NCBI GenBank assembly: GCA_943357285.1
Contig: CALRGJ010000002.1
Location: 62,001 to 126,000, forward strand
Reading direction: 5' to 3'
Source of the DNA: Candidatus Peribacteria bacterium
GTDB taxonomy: Bacteria; Patescibacteriota; Gracilibacteria; UBA1369; LOWO2-01-FULL-3
DNA length: 64,000 bases
In this document: positions 26,283 to 34,771 of the stretch, piece by piece
How the letters are laid out: each line of letters starts with the position of its first letter
Numbering within the stretch: position 1 is the first letter of the stretch
The notes under the pieces: generated by a model
Databases searched by the model: none
What the model was told of the DNA's origin: nothing
What the model saw: only the letters and a program-made list of their open reading frames with translations
Program-made: the position numbers and the translations under genes

Positions 26283-27614
26283 TTATCTTCTGTGTCCTCC
26301 GGAATGATGTCCGCCACCACTGTGACCGCCACCTGAGCGATGACCTCCGCCGTGACTGCTGCCATATCCACCTGGACGTCCGCCACCTCTTGGTGAGCTT
26401 GGTCTTGATGGATGGTGTCCGCCACTGCTTCCACTGCCGCGGTTTCCACCGAAACGACGAGTGCTTGATACAGCGCCTGCAACAAATTTATCACCAGGAA
26501 CTTCCGGATGTTCTGAAAGCTTAATTTCAGCTTTAATAATTCTTTCAATATCTTTCACGTCACGACCTTGATCAGAAGTTGCGAAAGAAATCGCATGACC
26601 TTCTTTACCGGCACGACCTGTTCTACCAATACGGTGAATATAATTATCTGAATCGTCTGGAAGATCGTAATTAATCACGAGCTCAATTCCATTCACGTCG
26701 ATACCACGAGCAGCAATATCAGTTGCTACAAGTACGCGATACTTACCGGTCTTGAAACCTGCAAGCGCCTCTTTACGTTGACCGAGAGAACGATTTGAGT
26801 GGATTTCTGCAGCTGGACAACCGTCATCATTTAAAACAGCTTTAACCACATGAGCACCTCTCTTTGTACGTGTAAAAATAATAATTGATCCTTTGTATTC
26901 TTGAACAATCTTCACGAGTAAACGTGGTTTATCGCCTTTTCTAACGATAAATATTTCTTGAGTAACTCTCTCTGCAGCAGTACCCTCAGGGGCCACCTCT
27001 ACACGTAATGGGAGTTTCATTTCCATAGTCGCAATCTTCACTATTTCTGCAGGCATAGTCGCTGAGAAAAGCATAGTATGCCTATCCTTTGGAATTGTTT
27101 TCAAAATCTGCTTAATTTGTGGAGCGAAACCCATATCAAGCATACGATCCGCTTCATCTAAAATCAGCGTACAAACCTTATCAAGGCGAATAGATCTACG
27201 TTCCATATGATCAAGAAGACGACCTGGAGTAGCAATAAGAATACGTGGAGATTTGCGAAGAGCAGCAATCTGGTGATGCATAGATTCTCCACCAATAAAT
27301 ACAGCCATACCAATACCCAAAGCTTGGGCAAAAGGAAGTAAGCTGTCGTGAACCTGCAATGCTAATTCACGAGTAGGAAGTAAGATCAAAGCTCCACCCT
27401 TAATCTGGGCGAGACGTTGAATCATTGGAATACCAAAGGCAAGAGTTTTTCCTGTTCCTGTCTGAGCAATACCAATTATATCTTTACCTTCAATGGCAAT
27501 AGGAATTGATTTCTGCTGGATCGGCGTTGGTGTCGTAAATCCGAGTTTTTCGATTTTTTCTAGCAAAGCAGGAGCTATGCCGAGGCCGTTAAAGCCGTTT
27601 GTTGTATTTGTCAT
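26283..27614 (-). CDS. DEAD-box RNA helicase with a Gly/His/Arg-rich tail
   Basis: A 443-residue ATP-dependent RNA helicase of the RhlE/CsdA type, for RNA remodelling or ribosome assembly. It has a Q motif near residue 22, AQTGTGKT, PTRELALQ, TPGRLLDH, DEAD, SAT, ARGIDV and HRIGRTGRAG. The last 60 residues are low-complexity Gly, Ser, His and Arg (RGG-like), typical of RNA-binding tails; the His richness is notable. An acidic/basic linker joins it to the core at about 375. Tail-to-tail with the acetyltransferase gene. Confidence 0.95.
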   Translation of the reverse strand: MTNTTNGFNGLGIAPALLEKIEKLGFTTPTPIQQKSIPIAIEGKDIIGIAQTGTGKTLAFGIPMIQRLAQIKGGALILLPTRELALQVHDSLLPFAQALGIGMAVFIGGESMHHQIAALRKSPRILIATPGRLLDHMERRSIRLDKVCTLILDEADRMLDMGFAPQIKQILKTIPKDRHTMLFSATMPAEIVKIATMEMKLPLRVEVAPEGTAAERVTQEIFIVRKGDKPRLLVKIVQEYKGSIIIFTRTKRGAHVVKAVLNDDGCPAAEIHSNRSLGQRKEALAGFKTGKYRVLVATDIAARGIDVNGIELVINYDLPDDSDNYIHRIGRTGRAGKEGHAISFATSDQGRDVKDIERIIKAEIKLSEHPEVPGDKFVAGAVSSTRRFGGNRGSGSSGGHHPSRPSSPRGGGRPGGYGSSHGGGHRSGGGHSGGGHHSGGHRR

Positions 27615-27656
27615 ACGAGCATCCTACAGGGTTTGACTTTTAAAAGCAAATATGTT

Positions 27657-28766
27657 TTAGGAATACATAAACAGATAGCAGCGTATGTTGCCATTGAAGA
27701 GTTTGCGATTTTTATCTGCCGGTCGTCCGAAAAGATAGGGAAAATTCTCGTTGGAAGTGATTAGAAAGAGAGAGCAATTATTGCTTTGCTGGAATTTTTC
27801 ACCGAATTGGCGATACATTTTTTCGACGGAAGATCTTTCGTCGAGACGTTCACCATACGGTGGATTGGAGATAAAAGTGGAATTTTCAAATTTTGAGAAA
27901 TCGAGACTGCGGAAATCAGAAGTTTGGAATTTTATTTCGCCACAACCGGCATTTTTGGCATTTGATTCAGCAATTTTCGTAGTTTCCGGATCAAGCTCTG
28001 AACAATTTATATTTAATTTTACATCTGTACGAATGGATTTTTTTGCCTCCTGATAACATTCTTCAATCAATGCCTTATCAATCCAAGGCCAGCTGTGAAA
28101 AGTAAATTCTCGCTTAAGTCCGGGAGCAATATTTTTCGCAATCAAAGCGGCTTCTATTCCAATTGTTCCACTACCGCAAAAAGTATCGTAAAGTGGGCGA
28201 TCAGGAGTCCAATCAGAAAGCTTTACGAGGGCAGCAGCGAGAGTTTCTTTCATTGGAGCTTGATTGGCTTTCGTGCGATAACCACGTTTATGGAGACTAT
28301 CACCGGAAGAATCGATGGCGAGTAAAAATTGGTCTTTGTTCGCTTTAACTATTATTTGATATGTTGCGCCGGAATTTTCAGGAAGAATCTCAGTTTTATA
28401 TTGTTTCTGGAGTCTGGTAACGATGGCTTTTTTCACAATACTTTGAATGGCCGGCTCGGAATGAAGGGCAGATTTTACACTGGTAGCATCTACCGGAAAG
28501 ACATCGTTTTTAGTGATGGCATTTTCCCATTCAAAATCTGTAGTTTGATCAAAGAGTTCATCAAAAGTTTCGGCATGAAATTCACCTACTTTGATAAGAA
28601 TTCTATCCGCACAACGTAACCAAAGATTGGCTTTCACAAGAGCTGATTCGTCACCTTCAAAAGTCACGCGACCGTCTTCGGTTTTGATTACCCAAAGTCC
28701 CAATTTTTTTATTTCGTCATAGACAATTTTTTCCAGTCCGAAGGCGCAAGTAGCGATGAGTTCCAT
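27657..28766 (-). CDS. THUMP-domain 23S rRNA guanine-N2 methyltransferase (RlmL N-terminal type)
   Basis: A 369-residue protein with an N-terminal ferredoxin-like/THUMP RNA-binding region (about 1-155) and a class I SAM methyltransferase domain: motif I DTFCGSGTIGIEAAL (about 199-213) and the N2-guanine motif NPPYGERL (about 304-311). It matches the RlmL half of E. coli RlmKL and the YcbY/YpsC family. Its start lies 1 nt after the stop of the Nudix gene, so it is the second gene of that transcript. Confidence 0.9.
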   Translation of the reverse strand: MELIATCAFGLEKIVYDEIKKLGLWVIKTEDGRVTFEGDESALVKANLWLRCADRILIKVGEFHAETFDELFDQTTDFEWENAITKNDVFPVDATSVKSALHSEPAIQSIVKKAIVTRLQKQYKTEILPENSGATYQIIVKANKDQFLLAIDSSGDSLHKRGYRTKANQAPMKETLAAALVKLSDWTPDRPLYDTFCGSGTIGIEAALIAKNIAPGLKREFTFHSWPWIDKALIEECYQEAKKSIRTDVKLNINCSELDPETTKIAESNAKNAGCGEIKFQTSDFRSLDFSKFENSTFISNPPYGERLDERSSVEKMYRQFGEKFQQSNNCSLFLITSNENFPYLFGRPADKNRKLFNGNIRCYLFMYS

Positions 28767-28767
28767 G

Positions 28768-29199
28768 TTAGATTTGGTAGAATAATTTGATGCAGGTATC
28801 CATGTCTTTTACGAGTGGCAACTTGAGAGCATCTTTTGGTGTGATCCAAATAAATTTTTTGTGCTCTCTTTTGTCTATTACTATTTCCGGCTGCTTTGAA
28901 AATTTTGCTGAAAATGTGTGATAGAGAAAATCATAATCCTCGTAACGTACAAAGAGTGTATCATGAAATTTCAATTCTGATGATGGAATGGAGACGCCGG
29001 TTTCTTCCTTTATTTCTCTATTCATAGCGATAAATAAATCTTCGTTGATTTCACGCTTACCGGCTGGAGCTCCCCATTTATCACCCTGAGGACTATCATT
29101 GTCTCGATGTAATAATAAAATATTTCCATCGCATTCACAAAAACAACTCACGACTTCAAAGCGGGGATTAAAATTTTCCGGTTTTTCTGAATAAATCAT
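28768..29199 (-). CDS. Nudix hydrolase
   Basis: A 143-residue protein with a complete Nudix box, GKREINEDLFIAMNREIKEE followed by TGV (G-x5-E-x7-RE-x2-EE-x-G), about residues 48-70. The family cleaves nucleoside-diphosphate-linked compounds, and short members often act as 8-oxo-dGTPase or related house-cleaning enzymes; the precise substrate is unknown. First gene of a two-gene minus-strand unit with the rRNA methyltransferase. Its 5' end faces the promoter of the large RNA. Confidence 0.88.
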   Translation of the reverse strand: MIYSEKPENFNPRFEVVSCFCECDGNILLLHRDNDSPQGDKWGAPAGKREINEDLFIAMNREIKEETGVSIPSSELKFHDTLFVRYEDYDFLYHTFSAKFSKQPEIVIDKREHKKFIWITPKDALKLPLVKDMDTCIKLFYQI

Positions 29200-29256
29200 A
29201 TTGGGATTATATAGCAGTATATGGGTTTGCAGATTACATTTTCCTACATTTCACCC

Positions 29257-29285
29257 TTGCTTTTTCGCTAAAAATATTGTATAAT
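29257..29285 (+). promoter_or_regulatory. Strong promoter of the large non-coding RNA
   Basis: TTGCTT (29257-29262), exact 17-bp spacer, perfect TATAAT (29280-29285). Predicted start near 29292. No coding frame follows for about 590 nt. Confidence 0.85.
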
Positions 29286-29291
29286 AATATC

Positions 29292-29890
29292 GTAAATTGA
29301 TCTTTGAAATAAAACAAAAATAAAAAAATACTTTTAGGAAGAGTTGAGTAACTAAATCTCAATTCAGGAGCTTGGTTCATCTGCTCTTCCTAAAACTTTC
29401 CTTCTCATGATGAGTGAGTAAGTTTTGTAGGAAAACCTGATATTAAAGACATTTATGTCTGCGCTTGATACTTCGCAAGAAGTTAGGGATGCTTATCAGG
29501 GATACTTCCCTTTTATGATCATTTTCGAGAAAGCCTCGAAGGATGTTTATAAAAAGAACTGGATTTGATCCGGTTGATGTTTTCTTGGGTGCTAACGATC
29601 TTTATTGCCGCAAGGTTGTAAAGAATGAAGCTCTCAGTGGTTGAGCAAGAATACTAGCAATGGTGTTCAAGCAAAGACCATACGACGTTAATACTATGAA
29701 AGGAAGTCTTTCATCACATTTTCGCCAGTGAAACATTCGCTGTTTATGGGTCGCCGCAAGGTCGCCACGTAAAGCAATTCAGCAGCACATTTATGTGTGA
29801 AGTTTCTTTAAATATCTTACACAACAGGGGGACGTTTTAGGCAAGATGCTATTAAAAGGATCACTATTAAAATAGGTGGTCCTTTTATTT
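29292..29890 (+). ncRNA. Large structured non-coding RNA, class not recognised
   Basis: About 590 nt between a consensus promoter and an intrinsic terminator, with no open frame of 60 codons in any frame. A perfect 12-bp helix (TTTTAGGAAGAG at 29332-29343 with CTCTTCCTAAAA at 29384-29395) encloses at least one hairpin (TTGAG/CTCAA). Further hairpins: AGACA/TGTCT (29447-29460), ACTTC-GCAA-GAAGT (about 29470-29483), GGGA/TCCC, TTCGAG/CTCGAA, AACTGGAT/ATCCGGTT with one G-T pair, GCTC/GAGC, ATGAAAG/CTTTCAT and CAGTGAA/TTCGCTG with one G-T pair. Three GCAA (GNRA) tetraloops (near 29475, 29610 and 29757) suggest tertiary docking. I do not find RNase P, tmRNA, 6S or intron signatures. Details are in the findings. 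Confidence 0.75.
29854..29890 (+). terminator. Intrinsic terminator of the large RNA
   Basis: AAAAGGATCAC pairs with GTGGTCCTTTT, extended by TAT/ATA across one bulge, followed by ATTTT. It also faces the stop of the minus-strand gene at 29885. Confidence 0.88.
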
Positions 29891-30205
29891 TGTGCGCCTA
29901 ATTATTTTAACATTCTTTAATCCGAAGAATAGTAATCCAACAATTAATATTTTCAATAAATAGCTACTGTTTAAATCGAGTAAATCTCTAGTCATTGGAG
30001 TTATTTTTCCAATAAGAAGATGGGCTAAAATTCCAATTGGCAAAGTGAGATAAATCCAATTTATTTTTGGTATATCTAATCTTATTTTTTTAAATATTTT
30101 CGAAAGAAATGGAGAGAGTAAATATATTCCTAAAAATGAAGCTACGAGATCAAAGATAGCATATTCACCAAGTTTAAATTGTCTAAGAAATTCGATTGTA
30201 GTCAT
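29885..30205 (-). CDS. Small hypothetical membrane protein
   Basis: A 106-residue protein with about three hydrophobic segments (residues 16-32, 49-67 and 82-97) and a basic C-terminus. I recognise no family. It is convergent with the large RNA, whose terminator hairpin overlaps its stop codon, and it has a 105-nt intergenic region upstream shared with the lipoprotein gene at 30311. A role linked to the RNA is possible only by position. Confidence 0.6.
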   Translation of the reverse strand: MTTIEFLRQFKLGEYAIFDLVASFLGIYLLSPFLSKIFKKIRLDIPKINWIYLTLPIGILAHLLIGKITPMTRDLLDLNSSYLLKILIVGLLFFGLKNVKIIRRTK

Positions 30206-30310
30206 GCATTTTCGTTAAATGATGAACTTATTATGGACAAAAATCGTCAAGATATACAGGTTAATTTCGTAAGAGTATTATGTTTTGGAAATATTTTTAA
30301 TTAAATTTTT

Positions 30311-30733
30311 ATGAAATTTCCATTGGTTGCGATGTTGGCAGTTGTGGTTGCTTTTAGCACAGGATGTGATTCAACAGATGATATAAAAGTGCAAGAAGAC
30401 GATTTGTCTCCTGAAAAAGTGGAAATACCTGAGATTAAGCCAGAAGAAAAGAAGGAACCTGTGGCTGTGCCAGAGGCTAAACCTGAGATTAAACCGGTTG
30501 AAAAAGCGCCAGTAAAAGCTCCTGTGAAGGCCCCTGTCAAACCTATTGAACCTGTAATTCAAGACAATCCAGCAGCAGACTTAGATAATATAAATTTTGG
30601 AGATGATACCGCCACAGAAGATAAAAGCAGCACTCCAAAAGAAGGCGATAAATTTAACGATGGCGAAAATACTTATTACTACGTAGATGGCGTATGGACT
30701 CACGAAGATTTTGTGAATCCTTATAGCAAATAG
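30311..30733 (+). CDS. Lipoprotein with a Pro/Glu/Lys-rich stalk
   Basis: A 140-residue lipoprotein with a signal sequence and lipobox FSTGC (Cys-19), so it should be lipid-anchored on the outer face of the membrane. Residues 25-85 are an extended Pro/Glu/Lys/Val repeat region including tandem APVK units. The last 45 residues are acidic and end in a compact YYYVDGVWTHEDF motif that may be the functional tip. No enzyme motif. It ends 8 bp from the convergent carbonic-anhydrase-like gene. Confidence 0.8.
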   Translation: MKFPLVAMLAVVVAFSTGCDSTDDIKVQEDDLSPEKVEIPEIKPEEKKEPVAVPEAKPEIKPVEKAPVKAPVKAPVKPIEPVIQDNPAADLDNINFGDDTATEDKSSTPKEGDKFNDGENTYYYVDGVWTHEDFVNPYSK

Positions 30734-30740
30734 AGCATTC

Positions 30741-31283
30741 TTAATTCTCTTTTATCAGATAAAGATGATTATCTTCCACGCGATACATGAGTGGAGCAAC
30801 CAAAACTTTTGGATATCTTAGGCGAAGTCTTTTTACTTCACTTAAAATAAAATCGGATTCATTTCCAATCTCGTACATTGGCGCAAAATGTTCGAAATGT
30901 TCTTCAGCTTCTTCTTCAGACCAGCCGGCATTTTTCACTAAACCTTCAATAAATTGTTTTTTATAAGAAATCAAATTCACCATGCGGCACTGAGTATGTC
31001 CTATCAAGGCAATAGAATGAACTCCTCCTACTGAAAGTGCAAAAGAAACTTTAAACTCACTGTGCCTCAAATTTGCTCCACCGGTACGAATGATAAAAGC
31101 AAAATTGTCTGGCATGTGGAGATGCTTACGATTGTCCATGCACATACCTACGAGGAGCTGGGCATTAGTGTAAGTCTCGAAAGGACGTTCGAGATTATGG
31201 TATTCGAGCAAAAGTCCGATTGGTGTGTCTCTATATTCCAATGGAATATCTTCCTTGGACGAGATAGTCAGTAAATTGCTCAT
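30741..31283 (-). CDS. Beta-carbonic-anhydrase-like protein
   Basis: A 180-residue protein with both zinc motifs of the beta class: CMDNR (about residue 48; Cys ligand plus the Asp-Arg dyad) and GHTQCRM (about residue 95; His and Cys ligands). RTGGANL between them matches the family. The second motif differs from the usual GHTDCGM/GHTGCGG: Gln and Arg flank the cysteine, so activity or substrate may differ. Reaction if active: CO2 hydration. Its start lies 12 nt downstream of a lipoprotein gene in the same direction. Confidence 0.75.
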   Translation of the reverse strand: MSNLLTISSKEDIPLEYRDTPIGLLLEYHNLERPFETYTNAQLLVGMCMDNRKHLHMPDNFAFIIRTGGANLRHSEFKVSFALSVGGVHSIALIGHTQCRMVNLISYKKQFIEGLVKNAGWSEEEAEEHFEHFAPMYEIGNESDFILSEVKRLRLRYPKVLVAPLMYRVEDNHLYLIKEN

Positions 31284-31295
31284 GGCAGGCTATTA

Positions 31296-31778
31296 TTATG
31301 GTCTGTATAAAGGTGATGTTATCACTTTATATAGGTCTCCAACTTTTTTCACGTTATATTCAAATTTTGTTTGTGGAGGAGTTGGGTCATTTTCTACTCC
31401 GTTAAATGGACCGTACTTCATAATGCTGCCATCTTTTTCTTTAAACTGAACGGTAAAAGTGTAGTCATCTTCTGAATTTTTAGTAGTGCTTAAAACCTCT
31501 AGTTTCAGACAAGTTTGAGTGGCATTACAAAATGCTTCGAGAACTTTTGCTTTGTCTTTCTTTTCTTCATCAGCACTATACGTATTAAGAGTTTCCCAAT
31601 CCAATTCATCTGCACTAAAAAGAGTTACAGCCTTTTCAAATTGATTTTCGTTGAGATGGTCAAAAAAAGTTATGAGTGTAGTTTCTGCGGTAACCGACTG
31701 AATTGGTTGAGTAGATGAGCAACCGTAAATTAAGAACATTATGCTTGATAGAGCTACAGCTAAAAATTGTTTTTTCAT
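31296..31778 (-). CDS. Lipoprotein of unknown function
   Basis: About 160 residues. MKKQFLAVALSSIMFLIYGC is a clear lipoprotein signal with lipobox IYGC. I chose the Met at 31778 instead of the first in-frame Met at 31793 because it places the two lysines at the N-terminus. The mature part (about 140 residues) resembles NTF2/DUF4878-like fold proteins that begin with a helical segment (TLITFFDHLNENQFEKAVTLF) followed by strands; this is suggestive only. It is upstream of the carbonic-anhydrase-like gene in the same direction. Confidence 0.75.
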   Translation of the reverse strand: MKKQFLAVALSSIMFLIYGCSSTQPIQSVTAETTLITFFDHLNENQFEKAVTLFSADELDWETLNTYSADEEKKDKAKVLEAFCNATQTCLKLEVLSTTKNSEDDYTFTVQFKEKDGSIMKYGPFNGVENDPTPPQTKFEYNVKKVGDLYKVITSPLYRP

Positions 31779-31813
31779 AGGAAATGTTTCCAACGGAATT
31801 GGGTTACTTTGTA

Positions 31814-32350
31814 TTAAATTGAGTCTGTTGATCTGATATTAGCACATAATCTTCTCAAAAGTACCGGAAGATCTCTTCTTCTGGTGCCGTGATATTCCTT
31901 TAAAAATTTACTTACCAAAGCATCTATTCTAATGCTCTGAATATGTTCTTTATGAGAATATTTCTCCAGAATATTCATAAGGCTCCATACATTTAATTGA
32001 AAATGATCATCTGCTTCCGCTCTCATTCTCAGATTTTTGTCCTCAATCTGATTTGTTAGATGATTAGTGCGTGGACGCTCTCCCATATTCATCGCTCCAC
32101 ATGGTTCATCCTGAAGCTCCACAGGTAAATATGGGATGTATTCCTCAAGAGCTCGACATTTCTCTTCAATCTTTCCACTAAGCTCGGCTGGAGTTTCAAT
32201 TTCTTGAAGTATAATTTTTTTAGCGTCCCTTAATCTGTCACCGATGGCTTTAATTGCAGGGTCTATGATATTTTCACGTAATCTTTCAAAAAAACTTGGA
32301 GTTTGATCTGGTGCTCCATTCGGCGCTCTGTCTGGCATTTTGTCTGACAT
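31814..32350 (-). CDS. Hypothetical soluble protein
   Basis: A 178-residue protein with a short Pro/Asp-rich N-terminus and then amphipathic helices. No signal peptide, membrane span or known motif is seen. It belongs to the same-direction run of small genes at 30.7-35.2 kb, 36 nt from the lipoprotein start used here. Confidence 0.6.
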   Translation of the reverse strand: MSDKMPDRAPNGAPDQTPSFFERLRENIIDPAIKAIGDRLRDAKKIILQEIETPAELSGKIEEKCRALEEYIPYLPVELQDEPCGAMNMGERPRTNHLTNQIEDKNLRMRAEADDHFQLNVWSLMNILEKYSHKEHIQSIRIDALVSKFLKEYHGTRRRDLPVLLRRLCANIRSTDSI

Positions 32351-32417
32351 TGGTAAAGCTTAAAAAATAGGGCTAACTATACCAAATTAGTCAACATATG
32401 TCACTAGCTTATTCTTC

Positions 32418-32732
32418 TTACTCATATTCTACTTCAAAAGTCTTGGTATCAATTTCATTAGGAGAATAATCGGTTATGAAAAAAGGAATTATACGAAGTT
32501 CCTTTTTTGTATAATTGAATGATTGATCTTTCTTGTCATCATAACTAAGTATATTCCAGTCTATGAGCTCATAACCAGGACCATAATAAAATTTGGTTCC
32601 ACCATCCTTAAATTCAGTTGTTTTTAGAATAAATATTGGGCTCTTATCATTGAAAAATCTATATGTATCAATTATTCCAGCAACTAAAATTAACACCAAT
32701 ATTGAAAGTGTAATGATGATTATTTTTTTCAT
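32418..32732 (-). CDS. Small hypothetical protein with N-terminal membrane anchor
   Basis: A 104-residue protein. Residues 3-22 form a hydrophobic anchor and the rest is a small soluble domain with Tyr/Asp-rich strands (FYYGPGYELIDW). It is probably tethered on the outer side of the membrane. No family recognised. Part of the minus-strand run of small, unrelated genes. Confidence 0.6.
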   Translation of the reverse strand: MKKIIIITLSILVLILVAGIIDTYRFFNDKSPIFILKTTEFKDGGTKFYYGPGYELIDWNILSYDDKKDQSFNYTKKELRIIPFFITDYSPNEIDTKTFEVEYE

Positions 32733-32839
32733 AGTTTTTTAATTAAAGACAATGTCCGCACGTATGCGATGTGATGTCGGCGTTATAATATGCTGAAGGC
32801 TCACCACCGCGCAAGTTTGGCAAAGAGAGCCAAAACTCC

Positions 32840-33886
32840 TTATCCAAGTACTTCCGTGATTTTCCCATGTATCGTTTGTACTTGTTTGCTTGCTGGTTCC
32901 GAAATTTCGATTGAATATCTTACATACGAAAGTTTATCCCAACCTTCTTCTTTGTACGCAGTAGCCATAGATTCATACTCGTTGTATGTATCTGAATTAG
33001 GTGCACCTTTTGCAGTCATCATACTTAAATCCATCGGATTATCTTGTTCTTTCTTACCGTTGTATCCTCTCCATAATTTTGCACCTTCAACTAATTCAAT
33101 TTTGTAAGTAAATTGTTTTCCCTCGGCTTGGAGTTGTTTAAGCCGATCTTCTAATTCGTAATTTCCAGAGTTGCCAATGCGTGAATAAGCTACGCCCACA
33201 ACGGCATCTCCAGGTGAACCGTGGTCGAGTGCCGCTTGGATGAAGGCCATAGTTTTTTCTAGGCCGTCGCTTCCACCATCGCGACAAACTTCTAAATCAC
33301 GTTTTGGTGTTGTCAGTGCGAATGGAGCATTGCCAAAATAAATTGTTTCCCCCGGCTTTTCAGCTTGTTCCGGCAAATTTCTAAAACCCTCGCGAAGGAC
33401 ATCTGATTGATTATATTGAATATTTGAATCGTTCATTGCCGAATTTGCTTTTGCAAGAGCGATGGCCCTTGGGTTTACGTCCACAGAATGAATTGGCGCT
33501 CCTAATCCTAGTGACTTTGAATTTCTAAGCTTGATTCCACCGTGGCCTGCTCCGGCAAAACATTCAACGGCAGCAGCAAATTTTCGCTCAGGAAAAAAGC
33601 GATCTATTGCATAGATCATGTCGTTTGATTCTCCGTGGAAAGGATAAACGGGTTCTTCTCCTTGCTTTGCCACATCGCGTAAAAAATGCATTTCCGGAAG
33701 ATTCCCTATCTCTGCAAAATCTGGTGCATAGTCTAACCTGTCGTCTAATTCATCTTGGAAACTTGCTGAGTGAGTAACAACTGGTCTTATTAATTCCCCT
33801 GATTCGTCAATGAAGCCTAGTGTCTTGAGCTCTTCTCGATGTGCTTCTAGTTTTTCTTCTAATGATTTTGGCTGAAATTTATCCAC
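32840..33886 (-). CDS. SAM-dependent methyltransferase-like protein
   Basis: A 348-residue protein. The core has a motif I equivalent, AAAVECFAGAGHGGIKLRNS, an acidic strand end (HSVDVNPRAIALAKAN), a DVLREGF strand and GNAPFAL, which sits where N/D-P-P-F/Y sits in N-methyltransferases; Ala replaces the first Pro. It could therefore modify a base or an amide N, or be a divergent member. The N-terminal 110 residues and the C-terminal 90 are extra. No partner gene points to a substrate, and there is no restriction gene nearby. Confidence 0.7.
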   Translation of the reverse strand: MDKFQPKSLEEKLEAHREELKTLGFIDESGELIRPVVTHSASFQDELDDRLDYAPDFAEIGNLPEMHFLRDVAKQGEEPVYPFHGESNDMIYAIDRFFPERKFAAAVECFAGAGHGGIKLRNSKSLGLGAPIHSVDVNPRAIALAKANSAMNDSNIQYNQSDVLREGFRNLPEQAEKPGETIYFGNAPFALTTPKRDLEVCRDGGSDGLEKTMAFIQAALDHGSPGDAVVGVAYSRIGNSGNYELEDRLKQLQAEGKQFTYKIELVEGAKLWRGYNGKKEQDNPMDLSMMTAKGAPNSDTYNEYESMATAYKEEGWDKLSYVRYSIEISEPASKQVQTIHGKITEVLG

Positions 33887-34016
33887 GATTATAATTTAGT
33901 TACAACGTCTAAGTATAACAATAAAACCGCATCCTGTAAACCTCTGAAGGAAAAGTTATTGGACTGAAAAGCAGAGGGTTTTGCCCGCAAAAGGAAAAGA
34001 ATATGGAGTACAATCT

Positions 34017-34055
34017 ATGAATAACTGAAGTTTGGTGAGTGAACTAGTTATTCAT
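34017..34055. repeat. Perfect 10-bp inverted repeat
   Basis: ATGAATAACT (34017-34026) and AGTTATTCAT (34046-34055) are separated by 19 bp, just after the stop of the C39-like peptidase gene. It could be a weak terminator, processing site or recombination site; no T tract follows. Confidence 0.55.
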
Positions 34056-34078
34056 TGTTAGCTGATGTATTCATAATT

Positions 34079-34732
34079 TTACTCCATGCTGGCAACAATC
34101 GCATACCAATTATATAAACCGTACATTCCACCTCCGCGCCAAAAATTTAATAATTCTTCTGAAGTAAAATTTCTGTTCCCTGGCAAACTGCCATTATCAT
34201 CTGCTGTGTATCCTTCTTCTGCCTTTTCAAAAAGGCTGTCGTAGGCATAAAATTCATTCTCGGCACTGTTGAATCCAAAAATAGTTATGTAATGCTCATA
34301 GTTATCTCGTTCTCCTAAAACTATAACTGGCTTTCCTTGAGATAACCTCTCTCGAAGGAACAAGATTTTCTCTTTATCCGAGAGGGCTTTGATATTTGGA
34401 ATTTCGACTACAATGCCATTTTCTTTAAGCTGTTTTTCCATGCCCCAAGGAAGTGTATATTTGTTAGGAAGTCTCCATTCAATATTTTTGGCGAATTCTG
34501 CGGAATTGATTTTCTCTTTTGTTAAAGCCCTTGCGACAGCTGCTACATTAAACGGTCCACAGTCATTGATAGTTTGCCTATAATTAAATTCTGGAGTGTA
34601 CTCAATAACCGAGGAAACAGAAATTTTACTTTCATCAATTGCTGGAGCTTTGTTATTCATCCAGAAGTATATTCCTGCCACTAAAATTATTAGTACTCCG
34701 AGAATTATTAAATTTTTGGATTTTAGTTTCAT
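34079..34732 (-). CDS. Membrane-tethered C39-like cysteine peptidase
   Basis: A 217-residue protein with an N-terminal anchor (residues 8-25) and a papain-like C39-type domain. The catalytic Cys is in INDCGPFNVAAVARAL (near 57-72) with an upstream Gln in NYRQ for the oxyanion hole, and the His is in YEHYITIFGF, followed by an Asp in YAYDS. Bacteriocin-processing C39 domains are normally fused to ABC transporters; this one stands alone and probably faces outside. Likely an extracytoplasmic protease or transglutaminase-like enzyme. Confidence 0.78.
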   Translation of the reverse strand: MKLKSKNLIILGVLIILVAGIYFWMNNKAPAIDESKISVSSVIEYTPEFNYRQTINDCGPFNVAAVARALTKEKINSAEFAKNIEWRLPNKYTLPWGMEKQLKENGIVVEIPNIKALSDKEKILFLRERLSQGKPVIVLGERDNYEHYITIFGFNSAENEFYAYDSLFEKAEEGYTADDNGSLPGNRNFTSEELLNFWRGGGMYGLYNWYAIVASME

Positions 34733-34771
34733 AAATTATGCATATTTCAGCTAACGTTTACGTGTTGGCGA

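Noticed and set aside
29292-29890. RNase P RNA, tmRNA or group I/II intron as identity of the large RNA
   Set aside because: Conserved core motifs of each class were sought by eye and not found. A divergent member cannot be excluded without a covariance-model search.
32790-33107. Plus-strand open frame opposite the methyltransferase-like gene, preceded by a TATAAT
   Set aside because: It lies almost wholly antisense to a gene with clear motifs, and its translation has no recognisable features.
32840-33886. DNA methyltransferase of a restriction-modification system
   Set aside because: No endonuclease or specificity gene is nearby, and the catalytic motif is GNAPF, not a standard N/D-P-P-Y/F.
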